This document shows positions 1 through 6,051 of a DNA stretch of 9,205 nt, piece after piece. Source of the DNA: Burkholderiaceae bacterium. Lineage in GTDB: Bacteria; Pseudomonadota; Gammaproteobacteria; Burkholderiales; Burkholderiaceae_C. Within the stretch, counting starts at the first letter, position 1; every line of letters begins with the position of its first letter. The stretch covers positions 1 to 9,205 of the forward strand of contig JANREF010000069.1 in the NCBI GenBank assembly GCA_030726195.1, given 5' to 3'. Below the pieces are notes generated by a model, which saw only the letters and a list, made by a program, of their open reading frames with translations, was not told the origin of the DNA and did not search any database. Both the position numbers and the translations under genes were made by a program.

Positions 1-2
1 TT

Positions 3-173
3 TGCGTTGGTTGGTTGTCAAATTTCTCTCCTAGTCGATTGAACACAGTCACGAGGGCTGCATACGCGAAGACCCTCGGAGCGAAAGCGACCCAAAGACC
101 TGAAGAGAAAACGAACGACAAACCAGCCGATCAACCAACAGGGCGTTGGGTTGAACTTACCGACTTAATATAA
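3..173 (+). CDS. Possible 3' end of an unidentified protein gene (partial)
   Basis: From the left edge, frame 3 stays open for 56 codons and stops at TAA (171-173). No start codon region is visible, so this could only be the tail of a gene that begins outside the window. The predicted tail has a charged, Lys/Glu/Asp-rich linker followed by a short hydrophobic end (RWVELTDLI). I do not recognise the family. Codon choice (AGG, AGA, CGA, GGA, TTA, ATA) is unlike the GC-ending codons of the genes further right, so if it is real it may be acquired DNA. An open frame of this length can also arise by chance, and the same stretch contains imperfect inverted repeats. Confidence is low. Confidence 0.3.
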   Translation, partial: CVGWLSNFSPSRLNTVTRAAYAKTLGAKATQRPEEKTNDKPADQPTGRWVELTDLI

Positions 174-321
174 CAGGGTATCTAATTTCGTGTTTCTAGC
201 TGTGTTATTTCATATAACGAATTGTATTTGTAATATTAAATAGCTACAAATAAGCAGCAAAACCACCAATACGCAGTCAAACACAAGCCTTAGACCCCTA
301 GGCACAACAGGCCTGACCACC
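174..321 (+). promoter_or_regulatory. AT-rich region upstream of hemH, probable promoter
   Basis: This gap must hold the hemH promoter if the preceding frame is real. By hand count only 28 of the 100 bases at 161-260 are G or C, far below the neighbouring genes. A TATAAC hexamer at 213-218 is one base from the -10 consensus, but no good -35 lies 16-18 bases before it. A short dyad (204-208 with 214-218) surrounds it and a longer one follows at 225-252. The ribosome-binding site is weak: an AGG about 10 bases before the ATG. Confidence 0.4.
225..252. repeat. 8-bp inverted repeat, possible operator upstream of hemH
   Basis: Perfect arms TATTTGTA (225-232) and TACAAATA (245-252) are separated by 12 AT-rich bases. 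The position, about 70 bases before the hemH start and just after a -10-like hexamer, suits a protein-binding dyad. It does not match the Fur or FNR consensus. There is no GC stem or T-tract, so a terminator is unlikely. Confidence 0.5.
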
Positions 322-1431
322 ATGGGCGACAATAGCGCCATGGCATTCCAACTAGAAGCTCCCTACACGCATGGCCAAGCGGCCAAAACCGCCATTCTTT
401 GGTGTAACTTAGGCACGCCCGACGCGCCCACAGCGCCCGCGCTGCGAAGGTATTTGGGAGAGTTTTTGGCCGACCGCCGAGTCGTCGAAATACCCAAAAT
501 CATTTGGATGCTGATATTGCACGGCATCATTTTGCGCATACGCCCCAAAAAATCCGCCGCCAAATACGCCAGTATCTGGACCAGTGACGGCTCCCCGCTG
601 AAGGTCGGCACGCAGGCACAAGCCCGCGCCCTAGAGGTGGTGTTGCGAGCGCAGGGGCACGACATCGCCGTGCACATGGTCATGCGCTATGGTCAGCCCA
701 ACATGGCCAGCGTCATGAACCAGCTCAAATTATTGGGTGTGACGCGCGTGTTGCTCATGACCGCCTACCCGCAGTACAGCGGCACCACCACGGCCAGCGT
801 GTTCGATGCCTTCTACAAATGGGCACTCAATGTGCGTTGGGTTCCCGAGCTGCGCTTCGTGAACCAATACCATGACCACCCAGCCTATATTGCGGCTTTG
901 GCGGCCAAGGTCAAGGCCCATTGGGCCGCACACGGCCAAGCCGAGCAGCTGGTCATGAGCTTCCACGGCGTGCCAGAGCGCACCTTGCACCTGGGCGACC
1001 CCTACCATTGCCAATGCCACAAAACGGCCAGGTTACTGGCTGAGCATTTGGGCTTGTCTAAAGAACAATACAAAGTCACATTTCAGTCGCGCTTTGGCAA
1101 AGCCAAATGGCTGGAGCCCTACACCGAGCCCACTCTCATGGCCATGGCCAGTGGTGGCGTGAAGAGCGTGGACGTGATGTGCCCGGGCTTCACCAGCGAC
1201 TGTTTGGAAACGCTGGAAGAAATCAACGACGAAGCCCGCGAAGCCTTCATGCACGCGGGTGGCGAACAGTTCAGCTACATCGCCTGCTTGAACGACGACG
1301 CCAATTGGATTGAAGGCTTGGCCCACATTGCCAGCGACCACCTGCAGGGCTGGCCCACCAACGTCGCGCACGACACCGCCGCGTTACAGGCCACTCACCA
1401 AGCGGCTCGGGACATGGGTGCCAAGCAATAA
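322..1431 (+). CDS. hemH: Ferrochelatase
   Basis: Ferrochelatase inserts ferrous iron into protoporphyrin IX, the last step of protoheme synthesis, in the cytoplasm or at the membrane face. The 369-residue product matches the family over its whole length: NLGTPDAP near residues 29-36, the LMTAYPQYSGTTTAS porphyrin-site segment around 145-159, catalytic His215 in SFHGVPER, the QSRFGKAKWLEPYTEPT block around 255-271, and the CPGFTSDCLETLEEI block around 287-301. Glu296, 81 residues after the His, fits the conserved acidic partner seen in the B. subtilis enzyme. A second ATG at 340 (MAFQLEAPY) is a plausible alternative start, since many relatives begin near there; 322 is kept because it has slightly better AGG spacing. 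The hslR gene follows after 79 bases and may be co-transcribed. Confidence 0.97.
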   Translation: MGDNSAMAFQLEAPYTHGQAAKTAILWCNLGTPDAPTAPALRRYLGEFLADRRVVEIPKIIWMLILHGIILRIRPKKSAAKYASIWTSDGSPLKVGTQAQARALEVVLRAQGHDIAVHMVMRYGQPNMASVMNQLKLLGVTRVLLMTAYPQYSGTTTASVFDAFYKWALNVRWVPELRFVNQYHDHPAYIAALAAKVKAHWAAHGQAEQLVMSFHGVPERTLHLGDPYHCQCHKTARLLAEHLGLSKEQYKVTFQSRFGKAKWLEPYTEPTLMAMASGGVKSVDVMCPGFTSDCLETLEEINDEAREAFMHAGGEQFSYIACLNDDANWIEGLAHIASDHLQGWPTNVAHDTAALQATHQAARDMGAKQ

Positions 1432-1481
1432 GCCGGGACACAACGGTGGGTGACGCGTTGCGCATGACCAGGCACATAGAC

Positions 1482-1503
1482 AACCAGCCGACACGGCTTG
1501 GTT
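1482..1503 (+). promoter_or_regulatory. Hairpin just before the hslR start codon
   Basis: AACCAGCCG, loop ACA and CGGCTTGGTT form a 9-bp stem with one bulged T, ending seven bases before the hslR ATG where a Shine-Dalgarno site should lie. No recognisable Shine-Dalgarno sequence is present. The distal GGTT (1500-1503) could instead pair with AACC (1507-1510), giving a mutually exclusive small hairpin that touches the ATG. This may shape translation of hslR. There is no U-tract, so it is a poor terminator for hemH. Confidence 0.4.
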
Positions 1504-1510
1504 ATTAACC

Positions 1511-1999
1511 ATGGCCAAAGGCAATTCAAGCCCACAACGCAGCGCACGCGGCGCAAGTGAAGACGACGGCGACAGCAAGTGCCGCCTGGACAAATGGCTG
1601 TGGGCTGCGCGGTTTTTTAAAACCCGCGCCTTGGCCACCGAAGCTGCCAACAAAGGCCACGTCAAACTCAATGACGCCCTGGCCAAGCCATCACGCGACG
1701 TGAAGGTGGGCGACCAAATTGCCGTGCTGATACAGCACAGCACCTGGACGGTGGACGTGTTGGGCCTAAGCACGGTGCGCGCCAGTGCCCCCATTGCCCA
1801 AGCGCTGTACAGCGAAACCCCCACATCCAAAGCAACCCGCGAAGCCGCCGCCACGGCCAGACGCCTAGCACCCGAGCCTGCGCAAGCCATCACACAAGGC
1901 CGCCCGACCAAGCGCGATCGCCGCGACTTGCAAAAGGCCAGCGGCAAAGGCGCATCCAAAGGCTGGGGTGACCGTTGGGCCGCCAGTGTGGACGACTGA
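1511..1999 (+). CDS. hslR: S4-domain RNA-binding protein, Hsp15 (HslR) family
   Basis: Hsp15 is a heat-shock protein that binds free 50S ribosomal subunits still carrying a nascent chain and helps recycle them. The 162-residue product has the S4 RNA-binding fold at about residues 24-72, starting CRLDKWLWAARFFKTRALA, nearly the same as E. coli Hsp15. The late basic motif RPTKRDRRDL (131-140) matches the C-terminal signature of the family. It is somewhat longer than the E. coli protein (133 residues) because of a polar N-terminal extension of about 23 residues and a Gly/Lys-rich tail. The start ATG at 1511 lacks a clear Shine-Dalgarno sequence and sits behind a hairpin. It lies 79 bases after hemH on the same strand. 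The assignment is strong; heat-shock control is inferred from the family only. Confidence 0.93.
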   Translation: MAKGNSSPQRSARGASEDDGDSKCRLDKWLWAARFFKTRALATEAANKGHVKLNDALAKPSRDVKVGDQIAVLIQHSTWTVDVLGLSTVRASAPIAQALYSETPTSKATREAAATARRLAPEPAQAITQGRPTKRDRRDLQKASGKGASKGWGDRWAASVDD

Positions 2000-2000
2000 C

Positions 2001-2013
2001 GCGCTGCCAGCGC
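2001..2013. terminator. Short GC dyad after hslR
   Basis: GCGCTG and CAGCGC flank a single C, starting two bases after the hslR stop. In RNA this gives about five base pairs with a three-base loop. No T-run follows, so it is at best a weak terminator or a 3'-end stabilising element. Confidence 0.25.
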
Positions 2014-2026
2014 CCTCCACCCTACA

Positions 2027-2082
2027 GGCATAAAACCTCGCGTATCAAACCCTGCGCATCAAACCCTGTGCATCACACGCCA
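2027..2082. repeat. 14-bp-period tandem repeat, four units
   Basis: Four consecutive 14-base units fit the consensus CGCATCAAACCCTG with 10, 13, 14 and 9 matches (units at 2027, 2041, 2055 and 2069). The array lies in the gap between the convergent hslR and FAH-family genes. The unit length is not a multiple of three and no long frame crosses it, so it is not coding. No terminator with a T-tract was seen nearby. Confidence 0.65.
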
Positions 2083-2102
2083 AGGGACAAACACCATGGA
2101 TA

Positions 2103-2115
2103 ACACCTTAGGTGT
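2103..2115. repeat. 6-bp dyad next to a 7-codon mini-ORF
   Basis: ACACCT and AGGTGT flank a single T. The dyad sits inside a mini-ORF (2096-2119, product MDNTLGV) that has an AAGGGA ribosome-binding-like sequence about eight bases upstream. The sequence that follows, GTCTGACCCCC, has the look of REP-type intergenic elements, although this is recollection and was not searched. It may be a remnant or a terminator-like hairpin shared by the convergent genes. Confidence 0.35.
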
Positions 2116-2139
2116 CTGACCCCCTGTATCCGTGCCCAC

Positions 2140-2832
2140 CTAAGCGACCTGCACCTCAATCGCACCCAGGCCATCGATAGCGGCCAACATCACGTCCCCG
2201 GGCACCACAGCAGCCACGCCTGCTGGCGTACCGGTCATGATGAGGTCGCCAGGCTCCAGCGCCTCAAACATGGACAGCTGCGCAATCGACTCGGCAACAG
2301 ACCAAATGAGCTGATCGATGTTGCTGTCTTGGCGCACGCTGGCGTTGACTTGCAACTGGATACGCGCGTTGTCAATGTGGCCAACAGAATGCACAGTGTG
2401 TAACACCCCCATGGGTGCAGATTGTGCAAACGCTTTGCCAAACTCCCATGGGCGACCGGCGTTCTTGGCGGTGTTTTGCAAATCGCGCCGAGTCATATCC
2501 AGCCCCACCGCGTAGCCAAACACGTGACTCAACGCATCGGCTGCGGCGATGTCTCGCCCACCCGTTGCAATGGCCACCACCAACTCCACCTCGTGGTGCA
2601 AATTGTTGGTTTGTGGTGGGTAGTGCATGAGCGCCGGTGATGCGCAATCCAGCACAGCCTGCGCTGGCTTCATGAAGAAAAACGGTGCCTCGCGCTCAGG
2701 ATCTTTGCCCATCTCGCGAGCGTGCTCGGCATAGTTTCGCCCCACACAGAAAATACGGTTGACTGGGAAACGCTGTTCACTATCGGCAATGGCCAAAGAG
2801 CGCACAGGCGCGGGGGCAAAGCAGTAAGTCAT
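2140..2832 (-). CDS. Fumarylacetoacetate hydrolase-family protein (fumarylpyruvate hydrolase-like)
   Basis: FAH-family enzymes cleave a carbon-carbon bond in acyl-pyruvate-type compounds using a divalent metal, often late in aromatic catabolism. With the start at 2832 the product has 230 residues. It shows FCVGRNYAEHAREMG (28-42), the metal ligands Glu81 and Glu83 in HHEVELV and Asp112 in GLDMTRRDLQ, then GRPWEFGKAFAQSAP (126-140) and EPGDLIMTGTPAGV (193-206). The GRNYxxHAREMG and FFFMKP blocks resemble fumarylpyruvate hydrolases of the gentisate pathway, but no other gentisate gene is nearby, so the substrate is open. A longer frame begins with GTG at 2910; the ATG at 2832 is preferred because the family block follows closely and the extra 26 residues overlap a 7-bp dyad. 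Divergent from the MATE gene. Confidence 0.9.
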   Translation of the reverse strand: MTYCFAPAPVRSLAIADSEQRFPVNRIFCVGRNYAEHAREMGKDPEREAPFFFMKPAQAVLDCASPALMHYPPQTNNLHHEVELVVAIATGGRDIAAADALSHVFGYAVGLDMTRRDLQNTAKNAGRPWEFGKAFAQSAPMGVLHTVHSVGHIDNARIQLQVNASVRQDSNIDQLIWSVAESIAQLSMFEALEPGDLIMTGTPAGVAAVVPGDVMLAAIDGLGAIEVQVA

Positions 2833-3066
2833 GAATGTGCTACTCGGTTGGGTCGCTGCGGTTGGTAACTCGCAAGTAACCACAGGGGTGAATGAGCTGC
2901 CATTATTCACCTACAACATGCCTTGGTACAGACGCCATCGAGGTCGTGCGTCACGCGCACGACACGGCGCACACACCAAGTGTCAATTGGCACAAAGTGC
3001 ACTACCATCGCCCCATCAACCACCAGCGTCCTCGACCGGCACGGCGCGCTACAACCCAGTTTCAAC
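2833..3066. promoter_or_regulatory. Divergent promoter region between FAH-family and MATE genes
   Basis: These 234 bases separate two divergent starts and hold several dyads: GGTAACT/AGTAACC around CGCA with one mismatch (2864-2881), GGTGAAT and ATTCACC with an 11-base loop (2887-2893, 2905-2911), and the near-palindrome GTGTCAATTGGCAC (2980-2993). They are plausible operators. No convincing -35/-10 pair was identified on either strand, and the MATE start at 3067 has no strong Shine-Dalgarno sequence. Confidence 0.45.
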
Positions 3067-4461
3067 ATGAGTGCTCCCAGCGCCTATATTCGCCCCAGTC
3101 TCAACCGCATCGCCGTGCCGATTGTGGGTGAGTTTTTGTTGGGCATCAGCGTGGCCATGGCCGGCTTGTATATGGCCTCACACACGTCGGACGCGGCCGC
3201 AGGTGCCTTTGGCCTGACCCAACAAGTGCAGGAAACCTTGGCGGTCATTTTTCGTGTTTTGGCCATTGGCTTAGGCGTGGTGGTGGCACAAAAGCTAGGC
3301 GGCAACAACACACCGGCGGCCACCAAAACGGCGTTCCTGGCATTGGGCACCGGCACTTGGTCGGGTGTACTCGCTGCGTTGTGCCTGCTGGTGGGTCACA
3401 ACTGGATTTTGGACGTACTCAACGCCCCACCGGAAATCGTCCCGATTGCCAGCATCTACATGGTGTTGCTCGCGCCGGCCATGTTGCTAGAGGTGTACAA
3501 CCTGAGCATGGCAGCCGTGCTGCGCGCGCACCTGTTTGCCAAAGAGTCATTGTTTGTGATGGTGGCTATGCACGGCTCGCACTTGCTGTTGGCCTGGGTG
3601 CTGATGCTGGGTATTGGCAGCTGGGGCGGCATGGGCTTGAACGGCTTTGCGGTGGGCTGGCTACTCAGCCGCGTGTTGGGCCTCGCGCTGCACCTGCGTT
3701 TTTGGCGCTTGCGCATGGGCTTGGTACCCCAGATGGCGCACTGGTGGCACATGCCAATGGCATCGCTGATGCCGGTGCTGCGTGTGGGTTTGCCCGGCGC
3801 GGCCGTGGACTTTTTCTACCGCGTCTCGTTCATGATCTCTATCTCCGCGACCGCCAAATTGGGGGTGGCGGCCTTGGCCACACACTCGTACACGCTGCAA
3901 ACACTCAAATACGTGTTGCTGATCAGTTTGTCTATCGGCTGGGCCTGCGAAATCATGGTGGGGCGCATGATTGGTGCGGGCCAATTTAAGAACGCTTACA
4001 AACTCATCTTGAAAGGCGTGCGCAGCGGCATGGTGGCCTCTGGCGCTTTGGTGTTGGCCGCAGCCATTGGCGCGCCTTGGCTGATGAAACTGTTCACACA
4101 CGACCCCGACATCATTCGCACCGCCCAGGGCTTGCTGTGGTTGTCGGTGCTGCTGGAGTTGGGCCGCGTGTTCAACCTTGTCGTGATTGGAGGGCTGCGC
4201 GCCAGTGGTGACGTGCACTTTCCAGTGGTAGCCAGCATTGCCTCGTTGGTGCTGATTTTGGGCTTGGGCTCTTACTGGTTTGGCCAGTGGTTTGGCTTGT
4301 TCGGCATTTGGACCATTTACGTAGTGGACGAGTGCGTGCGCGGCTTACTCATGTGGCGACGCTGGCGCAAGCTGGGTTGGATGCGCCATGCCAAAACAAC
4401 CGTACGCGGCCTGCGCAACGAGCAAAGCGCCAAAACCGCAACGCAGCTGCTGCACAACTGA
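3067..4461 (+). CDS. MATE-family multidrug/toxin efflux transporter
   Basis: MATE transporters sit in the inner membrane and export cationic drugs or metabolites in exchange for sodium or protons. The 464-residue product is hydrophobic throughout and can be divided into about 12 membrane segments in two similar halves, the usual size and plan of the family. The N-terminal half opens RPSLNRIAVPIVGEFLL, and the second half contains GLPGAAVDFFYRVSF and ALATHSYTLQTLKYVLLISLS, typical of MatE repeats. The frame could be extended upstream to a TTG at 2923, but those 48 residues are Arg/Thr-rich, unlike a membrane protein start, and cover the regulatory gap; ATG 3067 is preferred. The C-terminal tail is basic and cytosolic. 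Its substrate cannot be read from the sequence. Its stop codon directly abuts that of the convergent DUF599 gene. Confidence 0.93.
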   Translation: MSAPSAYIRPSLNRIAVPIVGEFLLGISVAMAGLYMASHTSDAAAGAFGLTQQVQETLAVIFRVLAIGLGVVVAQKLGGNNTPAATKTAFLALGTGTWSGVLAALCLLVGHNWILDVLNAPPEIVPIASIYMVLLAPAMLLEVYNLSMAAVLRAHLFAKESLFVMVAMHGSHLLLAWVLMLGIGSWGGMGLNGFAVGWLLSRVLGLALHLRFWRLRMGLVPQMAHWWHMPMASLMPVLRVGLPGAAVDFFYRVSFMISISATAKLGVAALATHSYTLQTLKYVLLISLSIGWACEIMVGRMIGAGQFKNAYKLILKGVRSGMVASGALVLAAAIGAPWLMKLFTHDPDIIRTAQGLLWLSVLLELGRVFNLVVIGGLRASGDVHFPVVASIASLVLILGLGSYWFGQWFGLFGIWTIYVVDECVRGLLMWRRWRKLGWMRHAKTTVRGLRNEQSAKTATQLLHN

Positions 4462-5157
4462 TCAGGTGCGCAGCACATCCAACACGTCGGAGCGGAACTC
4501 GCGCCGGTACAACACCGCCACCACCACAGCACTGGCCAGCATGAAGGCGGTGCTGGAAAATATCCAGCTGATGGCGGCAAAACTCATATAGTAGGCGCGC
4601 AAGCCACTGTTGAAGGCCTCGGCGGCCATACCCACCAGCGCGCTGGCGCGCTTGGCATGGCGCTCGCGGTCAAAAGTGCCGTCTTCAAACTTGTGCGGCG
4701 CGGGCATAGAGCCAATGGCCAAGGCCACAAAGGTGTACAGCCGCATAGACCAGCTGAAGCGGAAAAACGCGTACACAAAAATACCCACCAACAGCAAAAT
4801 TTTGAGGTCGAAGACTTCAACAATGGTGGGCTGTGCGAACGGAATTTCACCCACCAGCTCGGTGACGCGGTCGGAGGCGCCCAACAGTGCGAGCAAGCCA
4901 CCGATGATGATGATGGTGGTACTGGAGAAAAAAGCGGGGGTTGCCGACAGGTTTTGCGTGATCAGGCCGTCCAGCATGCGCGGGTCGCGGTAGGTGGCTT
5001 CGCGCAACCAGTAATGGCGGTATTCATTGGTTCTGTGCAGCAGCGTGGTCCCGTCTTGGTGGCCTCGCCCAGCAAACCAAGCGTAGCCCAGCCAAGCGAC
5101 AACAAACACCAACAGGGCAAGCCAGTCGGTCCAGGGGAGAAATTCAAATACGCGCAT
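4462..5157 (-). CDS. DUF599-family membrane protein
   Basis: This is a 231-residue integral membrane protein of the DUF599 family, whose function is not known. Hydrophobic segments lie at about residues 12-29, 75-93, 117-135 and 188-216. Family features are visible: RDPRMLDGLITQNL (58-70) leading into FFSSTTIIIIGGLLALLG, the FFRFSWSMRLYTF block (131-143), and AAEAFNSGLRAYYMSFAAISWIFS (178-201). The start at 5157 (MRVFEFLPWTDW) leaves the first membrane segment complete; only a weak TAGG lies upstream. The gene is on the same strand as the flavodoxin gene but 225 bases downstream and beyond a strong hairpin, so it probably has its own promoter. No partner gene suggests a role. Confidence 0.9.
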   Translation of the reverse strand: MRVFEFLPWTDWLALLVFVVAWLGYAWFAGRGHQDGTTLLHRTNEYRHYWLREATYRDPRMLDGLITQNLSATPAFFSSTTIIIIGGLLALLGASDRVTELVGEIPFAQPTIVEVFDLKILLLVGIFVYAFFRFSWSMRLYTFVALAIGSMPAPHKFEDGTFDRERHAKRASALVGMAAEAFNSGLRAYYMSFAAISWIFSSTAFMLASAVVVAVLYRREFRSDVLDVLRT

Positions 5158-5382
5158 GGCCTATGTTAGCCCACAAGGGCGCACGGGCAAGCTGTGCAGG
5201 CACGCGGCAAGCGGCGCGAGCAGGCAGGCCCCAGATACGCAAGTGGGAGCAACGGCACACAACAGATACCAGATACGCGCGGGCATACAAGCCATGTGCA
5301 TCTGTACAGCGATAGCCACAGCCTGCGTCGTGCGTGCGACGCAGGCTGCTCGCTGGCCATGCCCGACCAGCAGTTTGCCTGG
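5158..5382. other. Intergenic gap between DUF599 and flavodoxin genes
   Basis: This gap holds the 12-bp hairpin at 5319-5348 and short direct repeats: CCAGATACGC occurs at 5231-5240 and 5269-5278, with an extra CAGATAC directly before the second copy. No ORF with coding character was found. The DUF599 promoter should lie here on the minus strand, but no clear -35/-10 pair was seen. Confidence 0.4.
5319..5348 (-). terminator. Perfect 12-bp hairpin downstream of the flavodoxin gene
   Basis: CAGCCTGCGTCG (5319-5330) and CGACGCAGGCTG (5337-5348) are exact reverse complements around a six-base loop. The stem begins about 34 bases beyond the flavodoxin stop codon. Neither strand has a T-tract after it, so it is not a classical intrinsic terminator; it may stop transcription with help or protect the mRNA 3' end. 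Confidence 0.5.
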
Positions 5383-5916
5383 TTAGCCGTGCAGCTTGGC
5401 GGCCACCTCGGCCACGCGCTTGCCGTAGGCCACAGCGGTATCCAAGTCACCTTGTGGAATATCAGCGGCTGGGCTGGTAGGGCCAACTTGGGCCATCACG
5501 CCGCTGTTGGAACCCACACGGTTGATGGTGCCGTCGTTCTTGGCGGGCTGACCCACCCACACCATGCCGTGCTGCATGGACAGTGTGATGAAGTACTGAA
5601 TGGTGGAGAGTTTGTCACCGCTTGGGCTGGCAGAAATAGTGAAACCACCGGCTACTTTGCCCTCCCAGGTACCGGCAAACCAACGCTTGGAGCTGGTATC
5701 CGCAAATTTCTTGAACTGCCATGACGCCATGCCCATGTATGTGGGTGAACCCATGATGATGGCGCTGGCCTCGTCCAACTGCGCCCACTGCGCATCGGTA
5801 AGATTGCCATCGGCGTCAATGGCCATCAACTCTGCGTTGGCGCCTTGGGCGACAAACTCGGCAACGCGCTCGGTGTGGCCGTAGCCAGAGTGGAATACAA
5901 CAACTGTCTTAGACAT
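5383..5916 (-). CDS. Flavodoxin-fold NAD(P)H:quinone oxidoreductase-like protein
   Basis: The 177-residue product belongs to the flavodoxin-like FMN-binding proteins related to WrbA, which reduce quinones by two electrons and so avoid semiquinone radicals. The FMN phosphate loop is HSGYGHTERVA (9-19), the second flavin contact is GSPTYMGMASWQFKKF (56-71), and the third is the KVAGGFTISASPSGDK block (87-102), followed by IQYFITLSMQHGMVWVG (106-122), all as in the WrbA group. It is about 20 residues shorter than E. coli WrbA, so no symbol is given. The start ATG at 5916 is supported by AGGA six bases upstream (5923-5926). It is the last of three minus-strand genes after two pirins, which points to a shared role in handling quinones or aromatic oxidation products. 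Cytoplasmic; no signal peptide. Confidence 0.93.
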   Translation of the reverse strand: MSKTVVVFHSGYGHTERVAEFVAQGANAELMAIDADGNLTDAQWAQLDEASAIIMGSPTYMGMASWQFKKFADTSSKRWFAGTWEGKVAGGFTISASPSGDKLSTIQYFITLSMQHGMVWVGQPAKNDGTINRVGSNSGVMAQVGPTSPAADIPQGDLDTAVAYGKRVAEVAAKLHG

Positions 5917-6051
5917 AGAACATCCTATTTAGAAACAAAAAAACAAAGAACAAATCAAAGAAAAGAAAACGAAAAAAACACAAACCATCAGAGCGAGCAA
6001 TGGACAGACAGCGTCCCAAGGCGCAACCGCAACCGCAACCACAGCTGCGCG
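5917..6051 (-). other. Gap between pirin and flavodoxin genes with U-rich leader
   Basis: Read on the minus strand, about 55 bases before the flavodoxin ribosome-binding site (5931-5985) are almost only T and C, with T-runs of seven at two places. On the plus strand this stretch is nearly free of T. Next to it lies a hexamer repeat (GCAACC three times, 6023-6040). No good hairpin precedes the T-rich part, so a terminator is not clear; an unstructured U-rich leader for the flavodoxin mRNA is equally possible. Confidence 0.35.

Noticed and set aside
8..140. Structured non-coding RNA at the left edge
   Set aside because: Imperfect inverted repeats (for example CGAGGG 52-57 with CCCTCG 73-78, and a GCGAAAGC loop) are present but match no RNA family I know; the open frame is at least as good an explanation.
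1384..2031. 215-residue minus-strand frame over hslR
   Set aside because: It covers the hslR gene in antisense, is low in domain-like character, and has no recognisable motif.
2833..2910. N-terminal extension of the FAH-family protein from GTG 2910
   Set aside because: The extra 26 residues are not family-like and overlap a 7-bp dyad; ATG 2832 places the conserved block at the usual distance.
2923..3066. 48-residue extension of the MATE protein from TTG 2923
   Set aside because: It is Arg/Thr-rich, unlike a transporter N-terminus, and lies in the divergent regulatory gap.
3357..3989. 210-residue plus-strand frame within the MATE gene
   Set aside because: It overlaps a well supported MATE coding frame and shows the Gly/Ala/Arg-rich composition of a frame-shifted shadow.
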